Source of the DNA: Taishania sp037189645
Lineage (GTDB): Bacteria; Bacteroidota; Bacteroidia; Flavobacteriales_D; Crocinitomicaceae
DNA: 64,000 nucleotides
NCBI GenBank assembly: GCA_037189645.1
Contig: JBBCIY010000006.1
Location: 1-64,000, forward strand
Reading direction: 5' to 3'
How positions within the stretch are numbered: the first letter of the stretch is position 1; each line of letters starts with the position of its first letter. The notes below the pieces were generated by a model, which was given only the letters and a program-made list of their open reading frames with translations, was not told the origin of the DNA and ran no database searches. The translations under genes were made by a program, and so were the position numbers. This document shows positions 44,937-54,013 of this stretch, piece after piece.

Positions 44937-44970
44937 AAAAAATGTGGGTACTTCTGCTGAAATACCCACA
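44937..44970 (-). terminator. intrinsic terminator of the M13 peptidase gene
   Basis: Minus-strand TGTGGGTA / TACCCACA, extended with TTC/GAA towards a small loop and followed by six T, 26 bp after the stop codon. Confidence 0.87.
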
Positions 44971-44995
44971 CTCAAATCCTATTTTCTGTAACCGA

Positions 44996-47044
44996 TTACC
45001 AGATCGCTGCCACCTTATCTTTCGGGTTGCGCATCGGGTCTCCTTCTTTCACATTGAATGCTTCAAAGAATTCAGGACAGTTTTTCAGCGGGCCGTTGAT
45101 CCTGTACATGCCCGGGGAATGCGGATCGGTAGCCAGTCGTTTTTTCAGCTCCGCGTCTGTGTAATTGATCTTCCACAACTGGGCATACGCGATGAAGAAT
45201 CGTTGAGCTGGTGTATATCCTTCTCTCACTTCTCCTTTCTTAAACTCTTCCGTACGTTCATACGCGTAATAAGCCATGGTCAATCCTCCCAGGTCGGCAA
45301 TGTTCTCTCCCATTGTCAGGTCAGGATTTACACAGTGGCCTTCAAACGGGCAGAAATTGGAGAATGTCTCTCCGAATACTTTGGTCTTCGCTTCAAATGC
45401 CTTCCTGTCGGCTTCCGTCCACCAGTTTTTAAAGCTTCCGTCCGCGGCGAATTTAGATCCCATATCGTCAAATCCATGTGTAAACTCGTGCCCGATCACC
45501 ATTCCGATCCTTCCGTAGTTTACCGCATCTTCGGCATCGTTATCGAAGAAAGGAGGCTGCATGATCCCGGCAGGGAAAGCGATCTCATTCAACAATGGGT
45601 GATAATACGCGTTTACCATATGAGCCGGCATGTGCCATTCGTCACGGTCCACCTTTTCGTTGAGTTTTTTCATATTCTTATAGTGGTCGTACTTAGCAAC
45701 TTCTCTCAGGTTTCCGACATAATCATCTGCTTTGAAATTCAAGGAGCTGAAATCTTCCCATTTTTCAGGGAAGCCCAGTTTTCGTCCAAAAGACTGTAGT
45801 TTGCCCACAGCTTCTTTTTTTGTTTCTGCTGACATCCACGATAAATTTTCAATGCGCTCTTTGTAAACCGTTTTTAAATTATCAACCATTTCGTTGACAC
45901 GTTTCTGCGCAGCTTCCGAAAAATATTTATCAACAAACGCTTTTCCCAGCATTTCGCCGAAACTGCTGCGTGTAATTTTTTCGATCGCACGTTCATTGAT
46001 CGGTTTCATTTCTTTTTTACCACTGAGGGTTTTCCCGTGAAAATCAAAATCCAGGTCAACAAAATCATCCCCTAAACTTCCCATGTAGTGCGACAACGTC
46101 TGCCACAATAAATAATCTTTCAGCGCATCCAGTGATTCTTCCCTGATTATTTTATCCACCTGGGCAGTATATTTTGTATTGTCAACAATCAAGGTATCGA
46201 ATCCCTGTGAACCGATCGCTTTCAGGTAAGCGTTGAAATCAAAATTTTTAAATCCTTTTACAAATTGTTCTTTTCCGTATTTGTTATAGGTCAACTCGGG
46301 AATACGCATCTCTGCAGGCTTCAACATGACTGTGGCCAGCTTGTCCTCAATGCGGTAAACATTTGCGACTTTCATATTCTGATTGCCTTGTGCCGGTTCA
46401 CCTGTCAATTTAGCCAGTACAAAAGCATCTCCGATAAATTTCTGGTACGCTTCCCGCACGTCTGCTTTAGTAGCATCTTTGTAATAATCCCTGTTTGGAA
46501 GCCCGATTCCTCCCTGCCCGAAATAAGAAATGTGGCTTTCTACATTCTTCAGATCCTGATCCACGCCAAAACCAAAGAACGCTCCGACTCCCTGTTTGTG
46601 CAGATTTGCCACGACCTGCGATAATTGCTCCTTGCCTGAAACAGCTAAAATTTCATCCAGCTCCTGCCGGATCGGAGCAACACCCTTTTTAGTCCTTGTG
46701 TCCATATCTATGTACGAAGCATAGAAATCTCCCAGCAATTGTTCCTTTGTTCCTTTTTTAGCGTTCGCTTTTTTGAATCCTTCCAGAATATCGGTCAGTT
46801 TCTTATTGTTCTCCTGTTCCAGCTCATTGAAACTTCCCCAACGGGACTCTGATGCGGGGACCGGGTTATTCTTTATCCAGTTTTCGTTGGCAAACAAAAA
46901 GAAATCTTCTGTCGGTTTTACAGTTTTGCTGATATAGCTTACATCAATCGTTTTCAATTCCTCCGGCTCTTTTTTGTTCTGTGGAGACGAACAAGAAGCC
47001 AATAGCGAAGCTCCGATCAAAAAATAAAAAGGATTTTTTTTCAT
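44996..47044 (-). CDS. M13-family (neprilysin-like) zinc metallopeptidase lipoprotein
   Basis: A 682-aa endopeptidase with a lipoprotein signal (FLIGASLLASCSSP). The M13 fold is complete: VSYISKTVKPTEDFFLFANE near the N-terminus, ending with the catalytic region NAYYHPLLNEIAFPAGIMQP, the zinc motif HEFTH (H519, E520, H523) in GHEFTHGFDDMGSKF, and the third ligand in ENIADLGG. It cleaves oligopeptides at the cell envelope. The C-terminal VAAIW keeps the terminal Trp but not the Cys of eukaryotic members. Own promoter and terminator. Confidence 0.94.
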   Translation of the reverse strand: MKKNPFYFLIGASLLASCSSPQNKKEPEELKTIDVSYISKTVKPTEDFFLFANENWIKNNPVPASESRWGSFNELEQENNKKLTDILEGFKKANAKKGTKEQLLGDFYASYIDMDTRTKKGVAPIRQELDEILAVSGKEQLSQVVANLHKQGVGAFFGFGVDQDLKNVESHISYFGQGGIGLPNRDYYKDATKADVREAYQKFIGDAFVLAKLTGEPAQGNQNMKVANVYRIEDKLATVMLKPAEMRIPELTYNKYGKEQFVKGFKNFDFNAYLKAIGSQGFDTLIVDNTKYTAQVDKIIREESLDALKDYLLWQTLSHYMGSLGDDFVDLDFDFHGKTLSGKKEMKPINERAIEKITRSSFGEMLGKAFVDKYFSEAAQKRVNEMVDNLKTVYKERIENLSWMSAETKKEAVGKLQSFGRKLGFPEKWEDFSSLNFKADDYVGNLREVAKYDHYKNMKKLNEKVDRDEWHMPAHMVNAYYHPLLNEIAFPAGIMQPPFFDNDAEDAVNYGRIGMVIGHEFTHGFDDMGSKFAADGSFKNWWTEADRKAFEAKTKVFGETFSNFCPFEGHCVNPDLTMGENIADLGGLTMAYYAYERTEEFKKGEVREGYTPAQRFFIAYAQLWKINYTDAELKKRLATDPHSPGMYRINGPLKNCPEFFEAFNVKEGDPMRNPKDKVAAIW

Positions 47045-47089
47045 AATTTATCTATTCGTTTTTAAGAAATATTGCTTTTTAGAATGTTG

Positions 47090-47121
47090 CTAAAATAGGA
47101 AATAAAAAGTTAACTCAGCAA
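47090..47121 (-). promoter_or_regulatory. putative promoter of the M13 peptidase gene
   Basis: Minus-strand TTG (47121-47119), 21-nt spacer, TATTTTAG (47097-47090; one mismatch to TAnnTTTG). It overlaps the 3' end of the glycosyltransferase gene. Confidence 0.45.
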
Positions 47122-48213
47122 CCGTTCATATACCGCTTTTAACTTTTGAAGTATGTTTTCAGTGGAATAGCGTGCTGCATGTTTCCGGATCACCACCGGA
47201 TCAAAATCACCTTTTCTTTCCAGGTAAGTCTGGATCGCCCTTTCGATTTCCTGCTCTGTTCCGTCTGTCAGGATTCCCAGGTCGGCCGTCATTCCGGTAG
47301 CGATTCCAACCGGTGTGGAGATAACGGGGATACCACTGGCCCATGCTTCCGCGATAACGATTGAAAAGCTTTCGTACAGGGAATTCATGATCAGGCAATC
47401 CGCCTTTTGATAAAACCCCGATACGTCGTCATGAGCCACAGGACCGCAGAAAAAAATACTTCCGGCAACTCCCAGGCTATCTGCCAGTTCCTGGCAGTCC
47501 GTGTAATCTGTATCCGATACGATGGTAAGCCTTAGCCCGGGAAATCTTTTTACGATGTTGGAAAAGGCCCGGATCACCGGTTCCACATTCTTGATCTTAT
47601 CCAACGTGGAAATGTGTAAAAAATCAATGCATTCTGCCGGCTTCCCGGTAATACGGAATTGTTCCAGATCAACAGGATTTCCGATCACAACCGGTTTAAC
47701 CTCAGGAAATCGTTTGTTGATATCCCCGGCAAGAAAAGAAGAGACTGCCACAAGCACATCTGCACTTCTCACCGCGTTCACCACCGCATTCCGCATCCGA
47801 GCATCCCACTTTCTTCCTTCTCCCCAATAACTTCCGTGCTCTGTCAGCACCATCGGCCTGTTCAATTGCTTCTTCGCCAGCCGGAACAGCCATCCGTCGG
47901 GGTAAGATACATGGGCATGGATGAGCTGTACCTCACCGGCCAAAGCCAGTGCTTTTTTCAGCGCTTTCCTTTTGGAAAGGTAAGTTATTAAAGGATTCCA
48001 GGATTTCCGGTAAACCACATCAATGAACCTGAATTTGACATCGTTCTCAATTCCTGATTTGATCTGCTGCCGGTCTGAGAACAGCCGTATAAAACTGACA
48101 TTGTAATCACGTGCCAGCAAATTTGCCTGGAATATGACAAAATTTCCCAGGAATGGTTCTTCAGCCGTGGGAAACCATGAACTGAGTATTAAAATATGGT
48201 GTTTATCCGACAA
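47110..48213 (-). CDS. GT4-family glycosyltransferase
   Basis: A 367-aa GT-B enzyme that uses a nucleotide-sugar donor. N-terminal domain: ILILSSWFPTAEEPFLGNFV, VQLIHAHVSYPDGWLF and MVLTEHGSYWGEGRKW. C-terminal domain: VVIGNPVDLEQFRITG, DFLHISTLDKIKNVEPVIRA and the GT4 EX7E-like site around SLYESFSIVIAEAWASGIPV. The start codon is TTG at 48213 (MSDKHHILIL); no ATG is available before the first beta-strand. Acceptor and product unknown; no other polysaccharide genes are adjacent. Confidence 0.9.
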   Translation of the reverse strand: MSDKHHILILSSWFPTAEEPFLGNFVIFQANLLARDYNVSFIRLFSDRQQIKSGIENDVKFRFIDVVYRKSWNPLITYLSKRKALKKALALAGEVQLIHAHVSYPDGWLFRLAKKQLNRPMVLTEHGSYWGEGRKWDARMRNAVVNAVRSADVLVAVSSFLAGDINKRFPEVKPVVIGNPVDLEQFRITGKPAECIDFLHISTLDKIKNVEPVIRAFSNIVKRFPGLRLTIVSDTDYTDCQELADSLGVAGSIFFCGPVAHDDVSGFYQKADCLIMNSLYESFSIVIAEAWASGIPVISTPVGIATGMTADLGILTDGTEQEIERAIQTYLERKGDFDPVVIRKHAARYSTENILQKLKAVYERLLS

Positions 48214-48278
48214 TTGAATCGATTGGTTTTAACAATAAAATCAAAGTTAATATTTTCTTCCTCAAATGCCCGGTCTTT

Positions 48279-48316
48279 AAAAACAAAATGGAGGAACCTC
48301 CAACGGTTTCCTCCAT
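48279..48316 (-). terminator. intrinsic terminator of the small exported-protein gene
   Basis: Minus-strand ATGGAGGAAACC / GGTTCCTCCAT (11 pairs with a one-base bulge, 6-nt loop) followed by TTTTGTTTTT, 32 bp after the stop codon. Confidence 0.8.
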
Positions 48317-48347
48317 TCTTTCAGATCTATATTCTATTGAGCTATTA

Positions 48348-48593
48348 TTATTTTTCTTTCCCCGGATCCTGAGAGACCGGCTTTTTTTGCTCTGTTGCCA
48401 TAGCCTCAAACTGTTTCGTTCTCATCTTGGTATTTGGCGTTGTTACAGGCACTGGTGCCGTCCCTTCAACCTTGGAAGCCTCCTTTTTTGTTTCTGCCCC
48501 TTCTTTTTGAGCGGGTGCCTGTTCTGCCTGAGCATTCACATGTGCTCCTATTAACAAAGCTACTCCGAGCATTCCTGTTTTTATCGATTTCAT
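48348..48593 (-). CDS. small exported K/E/A/P-rich protein
   Basis: An 81-aa protein with signal peptide MKSIKTGMLGVALLIGAHVNAQA and a mature part of about 58 residues made almost entirely of Lys, Glu, Ala, Pro, Thr and Gln (KEGAETKKEASKVEGTAPV). No Cys and no recognisable domain; probably intrinsically disordered and periplasmic. A dedicated terminator supports it being a real gene. Function unknown. Confidence 0.7.
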   Translation of the reverse strand: MKSIKTGMLGVALLIGAHVNAQAEQAPAQKEGAETKKEASKVEGTAPVPVTTPNTKMRTKQFEAMATEQKKPVSQDPGKEK

Positions 48594-48711
48594 ATTTTTA
48601 TAATTTTAATGTTTTAAAAGCCATTTTCAAAAACGATGCCAAAAAACAATCGCAATATTTTTTGTTTGGCTAAAATAAACATAAATTCGCAATTCCGCAA
48701 GCATATGAAAA

Positions 48712-49470
48712 ATGAAAAACCCGATCAAGTATCACATTGATGCAGTTAAGATTGTAGCTGAGCAATTATCGAAAGGTAATTTCCTGATTTATTTCGTTCC
48801 CGCAATACTTATCACTACGCTGTTTTTATTAGTGAGCTTTTTCGCGAACCTGGTGTTCGGAGATCCTGCTACTGTGGAAAGCACCGGCTGGTTTTCAGTC
48901 GTGCTTTCAAAAGTCGGTTCGGTAGTGGATTTTATAGTGGTCCAGCTGTACATTTTCTTCATTCTCACCATCCTCTCCCCCTTTAACACGATCCTCTCTG
49001 AAAAACTCGATACCAGGCTAACGGGAACTAAATTCTCATTTAGTATTATCCGGGTCATCAACGATCTTATCCGGATGATTTTCATTGTTCTGATCGCCCT
49101 GCTGCTCCAGCTGGTGTTTGTCGGTATATGGTGGTTCATCTGCCTGGTTACGGGCATCAGCGACACCATCATCTACGAAGTCATCGCGTTTCTGATCAGT
49201 GCGTTCTTCTTTGGTTTTTCATTTTATGACCACAGCCTTGAACGCTATGAAATAAGTGTGCCGGGAAGCCTTCGGTTCGCTTTTTCCAATATCCTGCTCA
49301 TAACGATTACAGGGATAATATTTAAACTATTGTATTATTTTCCGTACTTTTGGGAAGTCTCATACATAGGAATTGTGATCGCCCCGGTAGTAACGACAAT
49401 GATTTCAACGGTTGTTTACCTGATGGTAAGAAACAATTTACCGGCTACACAAACTGACATACACGATTAG
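48712..49470 (+). CDS. EI24/CysZ-like membrane protein
   Basis: A 252-aa protein with about five to six membrane helices in an EI24-like arrangement: VAEQLSKGNFLIYFVPAILI, a central ILSPFNTILSEKLDTRLTGT amphipathic segment, and ISAFFFGFSFYDHSLERYEI before the last helices. CysZ-type members transport sulphate, but the specific function of Bacteroidota homologues is unknown. The mutA gene starts 19 bp downstream, so they may share a transcript. Confidence 0.78.
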   Translation: MKNPIKYHIDAVKIVAEQLSKGNFLIYFVPAILITTLFLLVSFFANLVFGDPATVESTGWFSVVLSKVGSVVDFIVVQLYIFFILTILSPFNTILSEKLDTRLTGTKFSFSIIRVINDLIRMIFIVLIALLLQLVFVGIWWFICLVTGISDTIIYEVIAFLISAFFFGFSFYDHSLERYEISVPGSLRFAFSNILLITITGIIFKLLYYFPYFWEVSYIGIVIAPVVTTMISTVVYLMVRNNLPATQTDIHD

Positions 49471-49489
49471 AAAAGATTATTAAGGCAAA

Positions 49490-50824
49490 ATGGGCAAATT
49501 ATTTGAAGAATTTTCAAAACCTGGCTACACTGATTGGGTCAATCAGCTGAAGAAGGATTTAAAAGGCCAATCTGAAGAATTACTGCAGAGAAAAGACATC
49601 ATCGAGGAATTGGATTTCAATTCCTACCAGCATCAGGATTCCGGAAACACAAAAGTACCTGAGGGATTTAATAATCCGTATGTAAGAGGCATTCATGCTA
49701 CGGACAATACATGGGAAAACCTGGGAACGATCGTTGTGAGAGAAGTGTCCGAAGCAAACAGAAAGGCACTGAATCTGCTGAACCTGGGAGCTACAGCACT
49801 GCGGTTTGAACTAACGACCGATACCGTTGACTGGAGCAAGCTTACCAACGAAATCCAGCTTCAATACATTCAGACCACATTTAAAATCACTGATCCCCGG
49901 CTCTACTTCTCGGCTTTGGATCATTTTAAAGAGGAAGCGCTCTCCACCATCTTCTTCGAACTTGAATTAGCGGATATTCACCCGGATCAATGGAGCGACC
50001 TTGCGGCGTCACTTAAAGAAAAACAGCGTTACATTTTCGTTGCCAACGGCTACAGCCTCCAGCAATGTGGAAGCACTACCTGGCAGGAGACAGGATACTG
50101 CCTGTCGGTTGCGCACGAGTTTTTGTCAACACTGATCCGGCACGGATTGTCGACCGACGAAGCTGCTGCCTGTATTCACTTCAATGTTGGCGCAGGAGCT
50201 GTTTATTTCTACGAAATTGCCAAGATACGGGCATTGCGCCTGTTGTGGGCAAGGATCATCGAGGAATACCAGCCGGAACACAATTGCTCATTTTCTGCCC
50301 GTATTACGGGAATAACAGGGTTTACCAACAAATCACTCAAAGACCCGTATACCAACCTGTTACGGCAGACAACCGAAGCGATGAGCCTAGCATTCGGAGG
50401 CGTTCATGCGCTGTGTGTCCAGCCCTACGACAGCCACTCCGTAAAAGGAGCCACCACATTGTCTACCCGCATGGCTGTTAACATTCCTCTTATTTTACAG
50501 GAAGAGAGTTACCTGGATAAAGTGATTGACCCACTGGGCGGCAGCTACGTACTTGAATTCCTCACAAACGAAATCGCAGACAAGGCGTGGCATTTATTTC
50601 AGCAAACTGAAGAATTGGGAGGAATTTCCGCGAACGAAGCCATTCAACTTATGACTTCTTCCGTGTCAGGAAAAGCAGCTTTAAGAAAACAACGCATCAC
50701 CGACCAATCCGATTCTTTAATCGGGATCAACATTTTTCCGAATCCTGTCACCGAAACAAATGAATGGCTGGAGTTTGGGGATTACCTCGGATTAAGTCAT
50801 GTGAATTTAGAACAGTCCATATAA
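49490..50824 (+). CDS. mutA: methylmalonyl-CoA mutase small (beta) subunit
   Basis: The 444-aa non-catalytic partner of the B12-dependent mutase that interconverts methylmalonyl-CoA and succinyl-CoA. It has the mutase TIM-barrel framework (LFEEFSKPGYTDWVNQLKKD at the start; THGR-like parts degenerate; TEAMSLAFGGVHALCVQPYD and DPLGGSYVLEFLTNEIADKA towards the end) but stops before the C-terminal cobalamin domain, as expected. It is short for a small subunit (often 450-620 aa). mutB follows after 10 bp, so the two are co-expressed. Confidence 0.93.
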   Translation: MGKLFEEFSKPGYTDWVNQLKKDLKGQSEELLQRKDIIEELDFNSYQHQDSGNTKVPEGFNNPYVRGIHATDNTWENLGTIVVREVSEANRKALNLLNLGATALRFELTTDTVDWSKLTNEIQLQYIQTTFKITDPRLYFSALDHFKEEALSTIFFELELADIHPDQWSDLAASLKEKQRYIFVANGYSLQQCGSTTWQETGYCLSVAHEFLSTLIRHGLSTDEAAACIHFNVGAGAVYFYEIAKIRALRLLWARIIEEYQPEHNCSFSARITGITGFTNKSLKDPYTNLLRQTTEAMSLAFGGVHALCVQPYDSHSVKGATTLSTRMAVNIPLILQEESYLDKVIDPLGGSYVLEFLTNEIADKAWHLFQQTEELGGISANEAIQLMTSSVSGKAALRKQRITDQSDSLIGINIFPNPVTETNEWLEFGDYLGLSHVNLEQSI

Positions 50825-50834
50825 GAACAGACAT

Positions 50835-52973
50835 ATGAGCAGAAAAAATTTCCGAAATATCGACTGGAGAACAACCAATGTAACGGTAACGAACAGGGAT
50901 GCAGAAACTGTTTTTACTACGGCGGAAAAAATCGACTTAAAAAATTATTATACCGGCGAAGACATCCGTTCAACAGAACACATCGGGTATGTTTCCGGGA
51001 TCGCTCCATTCCTCAGAGGGCCATATTCATCCATGTATGCCATTCGTCCCTGGACGATTCGCCAGTATGCCGGCTTCTCAACAGCAGAGGAATCCAATGC
51101 ATTCTACCGGAGAAACTTAGCCGCAGGACAAAAAGGATTATCAGTAGCATTTGACCTGGCGACTCACAGAGGGTACGATTCCGACCACCCACGTGTGTTC
51201 GGAGACGTAGGAAAAGCGGGAGTAGCCATTGATTCCGTACTGGATATGAAAGTCTTATTCGACCAGATCCCGTTGGATGAAATGTCCGTTTCGATGACCA
51301 TGAACGGAGCCGTCATACCGATCATGGCATTTTACATTGTTGCGGCAGAAGAGCAGGGCGTAAAACAGGAACAGCTTTCAGGAACCATCCAGAATGACAT
51401 TCTGAAAGAATTCATGGTACGTAATACCTATATCTACCCCCCTGATCCTTCCATGAAGATCATTGCCGACATCTTCGAATACACTTCACAGAAGATGCCC
51501 CGTTTCAATTCCATTTCCATATCCGGATACCACATGCAGGAAGCCGGAGCAACCGCTGCGATTGAGCTGGCCTATACCCTGGCAGACGGACTGGAGTACC
51601 TGCGTGCGGGAATCAAAGCGGGAATCAACATTGATGACTTCGCGCCGCGCCTTAGCTTCTTCTGGGCCATCGGTATGAACCACAACATGGAAATTGCCAA
51701 GATGAGGGCAGGCCGTATGATCTGGGCAAAGCTCGTAAAACAGTTCAACCCGAAGAGCGATAAATCACTGGCATTAAGAACACATTGCCAGACTTCCGGA
51801 TGGAGTTTGACAGAACAGGATCCGTTTAACAACGTAGCCCGGACATGCATTGAAGCATTGGGCGCTGCATTAGGAGGAACACAGTCACTTCATACCAACG
51901 CACTGGATGAAGCGATCGCTTTACCTACGGATTTTTCTGCACGTATTGCCCGCAACACCCAGATATACATACAAAAAGAAACGGGAATTACTGATTTCAT
52001 CGATCCCGCCGGAGGAAGCTACTACATTGAGAAATTAACGGAAGAGCTGATCGAGCAGGCGTGGGCGCTGATCCAGGAGGTCGAAGAGCTGGGCGGAATG
52101 GCAAAAGCGATCGAAACCGGGCTTCCGAAAATGAGAATTGAAGAAGCAGCGGCAAGAAAACAGGCCAGAATCGATTCGGGAAAAGACATCATTATCGGGG
52201 TAAACCGCTATGAAGTAACGGATAACGACCCGCTGGAAATACTCGAAGTAGACAATACGGCAGTGCGAAACGCACAGATCGAACGGCTGACAAGAATGCG
52301 TGCCGAACGCAACCAGGAAAAGGTACAACAGGCATTGGCAGACCTGAAAGCCGCAGCCGAAACAGGAAATGGTAATTTACTCGCTTTGGCGATCGAATGT
52401 GCAAGGGAACGTGCCTCATTAGGAGAGATTTCAGACGCGATGGAAGATGCCTTCGGACGTTTTAAAGCGACAATCCGCTCTATCAGCGGTGTTTATTCAT
52501 CAGAAGCTATGAATGATAAGGATTTTGAGCTGGCAAAAGAAATGGTCGAGCAATTTACGAAGCTGGAAGGACGCAGGCCTCGTATCATGATCGCCAAAAT
52601 GGGACAGGACGGCCACGACCGGGGAGCCAAGGTTGTAGCAACAGCCTATGCAGACATTGGGTTCGATGTGGATATCGGCCCCCTGTTTCAGACTCCTGAG
52701 GAAGCTGCCCGCCAGGCCATCGAGAACGATGTTCATATCCTTGGCGTCTCTTCTCTTGCCGCCGGGCACAAAACATTGGTTCCCCAGGTAATCGAAGAAT
52801 TAAAAAAACAGGGAAGGGAGGATATCATGGTTGTTGCAGGGGGAGTCATCCCGCAAGGAGATTATGAATTCCTGGAAAAAGCCGGCGTATTCGGAATCTA
52901 CGGCCCCGGGACTAAAATCTCAAAAGCCGCCCAGGATTTATTGCGGTTGCTAATTCAAAGTGTTTCAGAGTAA
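50835..52973 (+). CDS. mutB: methylmalonyl-CoA mutase large (alpha) subunit, B12-dependent
   Basis: The 712-aa catalytic subunit. The barrel holds the CoA/substrate-binding region: RPWTIRQYAGFSTAEESNAF, GLSVAFDLATHRGYDSDHPR, YHMQEAGATAAIELAYTLAD, RTHCQTSGWSLTEQDPFNN. The C-terminal Rossmann domain (~580-705) binds adenosylcobalamin base-off through H594 in GQDGHDRG, followed by GVSSLAAGHKTLVPQVIEEL and VVAGGVIPQGDYEFLEKAG. It links propionyl-CoA or odd-chain metabolism to the TCA cycle. Its need for B12 matches the uptake operon at 11.3-16.6 kb. The chaperone gene meaB is not in the window. Confidence 0.97.
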   Translation: MSRKNFRNIDWRTTNVTVTNRDAETVFTTAEKIDLKNYYTGEDIRSTEHIGYVSGIAPFLRGPYSSMYAIRPWTIRQYAGFSTAEESNAFYRRNLAAGQKGLSVAFDLATHRGYDSDHPRVFGDVGKAGVAIDSVLDMKVLFDQIPLDEMSVSMTMNGAVIPIMAFYIVAAEEQGVKQEQLSGTIQNDILKEFMVRNTYIYPPDPSMKIIADIFEYTSQKMPRFNSISISGYHMQEAGATAAIELAYTLADGLEYLRAGIKAGINIDDFAPRLSFFWAIGMNHNMEIAKMRAGRMIWAKLVKQFNPKSDKSLALRTHCQTSGWSLTEQDPFNNVARTCIEALGAALGGTQSLHTNALDEAIALPTDFSARIARNTQIYIQKETGITDFIDPAGGSYYIEKLTEELIEQAWALIQEVEELGGMAKAIETGLPKMRIEEAAARKQARIDSGKDIIIGVNRYEVTDNDPLEILEVDNTAVRNAQIERLTRMRAERNQEKVQQALADLKAAAETGNGNLLALAIECARERASLGEISDAMEDAFGRFKATIRSISGVYSSEAMNDKDFELAKEMVEQFTKLEGRRPRIMIAKMGQDGHDRGAKVVATAYADIGFDVDIGPLFQTPEEAARQAIENDVHILGVSSLAAGHKTLVPQVIEELKKQGREDIMVVAGGVIPQGDYEFLEKAGVFGIYGPGTKISKAAQDLLRLLIQSVSE

Positions 52974-52986
52974 AAAAACTGGTTTT

Positions 52987-53017
52987 TTTGCTATTGATTC
53001 CTTTTTTTAGTACATTC
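52987..53017 (+). promoter_or_regulatory. promoter of the 53064 gene
   Basis: TTTG (52987-52990), 19-nt spacer, TACATTCG (53010-53017; one mismatch), with the start codon 46 nt downstream. Confidence 0.5.
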
Positions 53018-53063
53018 GGCACAATTCTTGAAACGTTGTTAACCATGTTTAAAACTAAAACAA

Positions 53064-53792
53064 ATGAAAAATATACTTAGTACTTTAATTTTGTTCCTGT
53101 CGCTGAACATCGGGTTCGGTCAGAAAGAGTATGATGAGCTGCGGATCCTTTACGCAGACGGAAACTATGAGAAACTGGCAAAGGCAGCTGAAAAATATAC
53201 GAATGCCGACAACACGAAAAAGGACGTCTGGCCGTACATCTGGCTGGCGAAAGGACTGTACAAGATCCACCTGAAAGGTGACGCTGATCCTGTTTTCAAG
53301 AATGCCTATAAGGATGCGATCAATGCTTTGAGCAAAGCTATGAAATTCGATAAGACAGGCTCTGTAATGGGCGAAGAGGACAATGCCGAGTTCCTGGATG
53401 AGATCCAGGGATCATTGGTTGAGCAGATCGAAAATGAAATTTCCGGAGGAAACTACCGCAAGGCTTTCAGCTGGGTCAACAGCTATAAAAAAGTTTCCGC
53501 TAACCTGACCGGTCAAATGTTACTGGAGGGAGTTTGTAAATTTAAAACAGATGACAAGACTACGGCTTTCTCTCTGTGGAAAACAGTTGACGGGCAGCTC
53601 AAAACCATTACATCCATTGACGGCTGGTCTGATGGCGATAAAAGAATGCTGAGCCTGGGAGCAACACAGACAGCGGAATGCTACGTTTCGATCAAGAAAG
53701 TAGAGGATGCCAGAAATATTTTAAATAAAGTGGCACAATGGTTTGAGGACGACGACGATTTCAAGCAAACGTACAACGAAATTGTAAATTGA
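53064..53792 (+). CDS. exported TPR-like helical protein
   Basis: A 242-aa protein with signal peptide MKNILSTLILFLSLNIGFGQ and an all-helical mature part. Helix pairs of TPR type are visible (YDELRILYADGNYEKLAKAA, YKDAINALSKAMKFDKTGSV, QTAECYVSIKKVEDARNILN), though the canonical TPR residues are not perfectly kept. Probably periplasmic, with a protein-binding role. It has its own promoter and terminator and sits between mutB and gyrB. Confidence 0.75.
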   Translation: MKNILSTLILFLSLNIGFGQKEYDELRILYADGNYEKLAKAAEKYTNADNTKKDVWPYIWLAKGLYKIHLKGDADPVFKNAYKDAINALSKAMKFDKTGSVMGEEDNAEFLDEIQGSLVEQIENEISGGNYRKAFSWVNSYKKVSANLTGQMLLEGVCKFKTDDKTTAFSLWKTVDGQLKTITSIDGWSDGDKRMLSLGATQTAECYVSIKKVEDARNILNKVAQWFEDDDDFKQTYNEIVN

Positions 53793-53817
53793 CAATACAG
53801 TTATCTGTCATTTTCAG

Positions 53818-53850
53818 AAAGGTCATCCATTCATCGGGATGGCCTTTTTT
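53818..53850 (+). terminator. intrinsic terminator
   Basis: AAAGGTCATCC and GGATGGCCTTT (11 bp with one G-U, loop ATTCATCG) followed by T-run, 26 bp after the TPR-like gene. Confidence 0.87.
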
Positions 53851-53966
53851 GATTGAGATAAAAGTATCTCAACAGCCTGAAATCAATATTTCAGAATCGT
53901 TAATTAATTGTTGATAAATCTATTCACAACTCCTTTGCTTTATTAGTTTTTACAGTTTTAATTCCG

Positions 53967-53974
53967 TATTTTTG
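53967..53974 (+). promoter_or_regulatory. putative -7 box of gyrB
   Basis: TATTTTTG matches TAnnTTTG exactly, 39 nt before the gyrB ATG; no -33 at ideal distance. Confidence 0.5.
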
Positions 53975-54013
53975 CACGTTAATAATATTTACATCAGGTC
54001 AAAATAAAAGACA

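Noticed and set aside
44942..45799. Plus-strand frame of 285 codons
   Set aside because: It lies entirely antisense to the well-supported M13 peptidase gene and its terminator; composition looks like a shadow of that gene.
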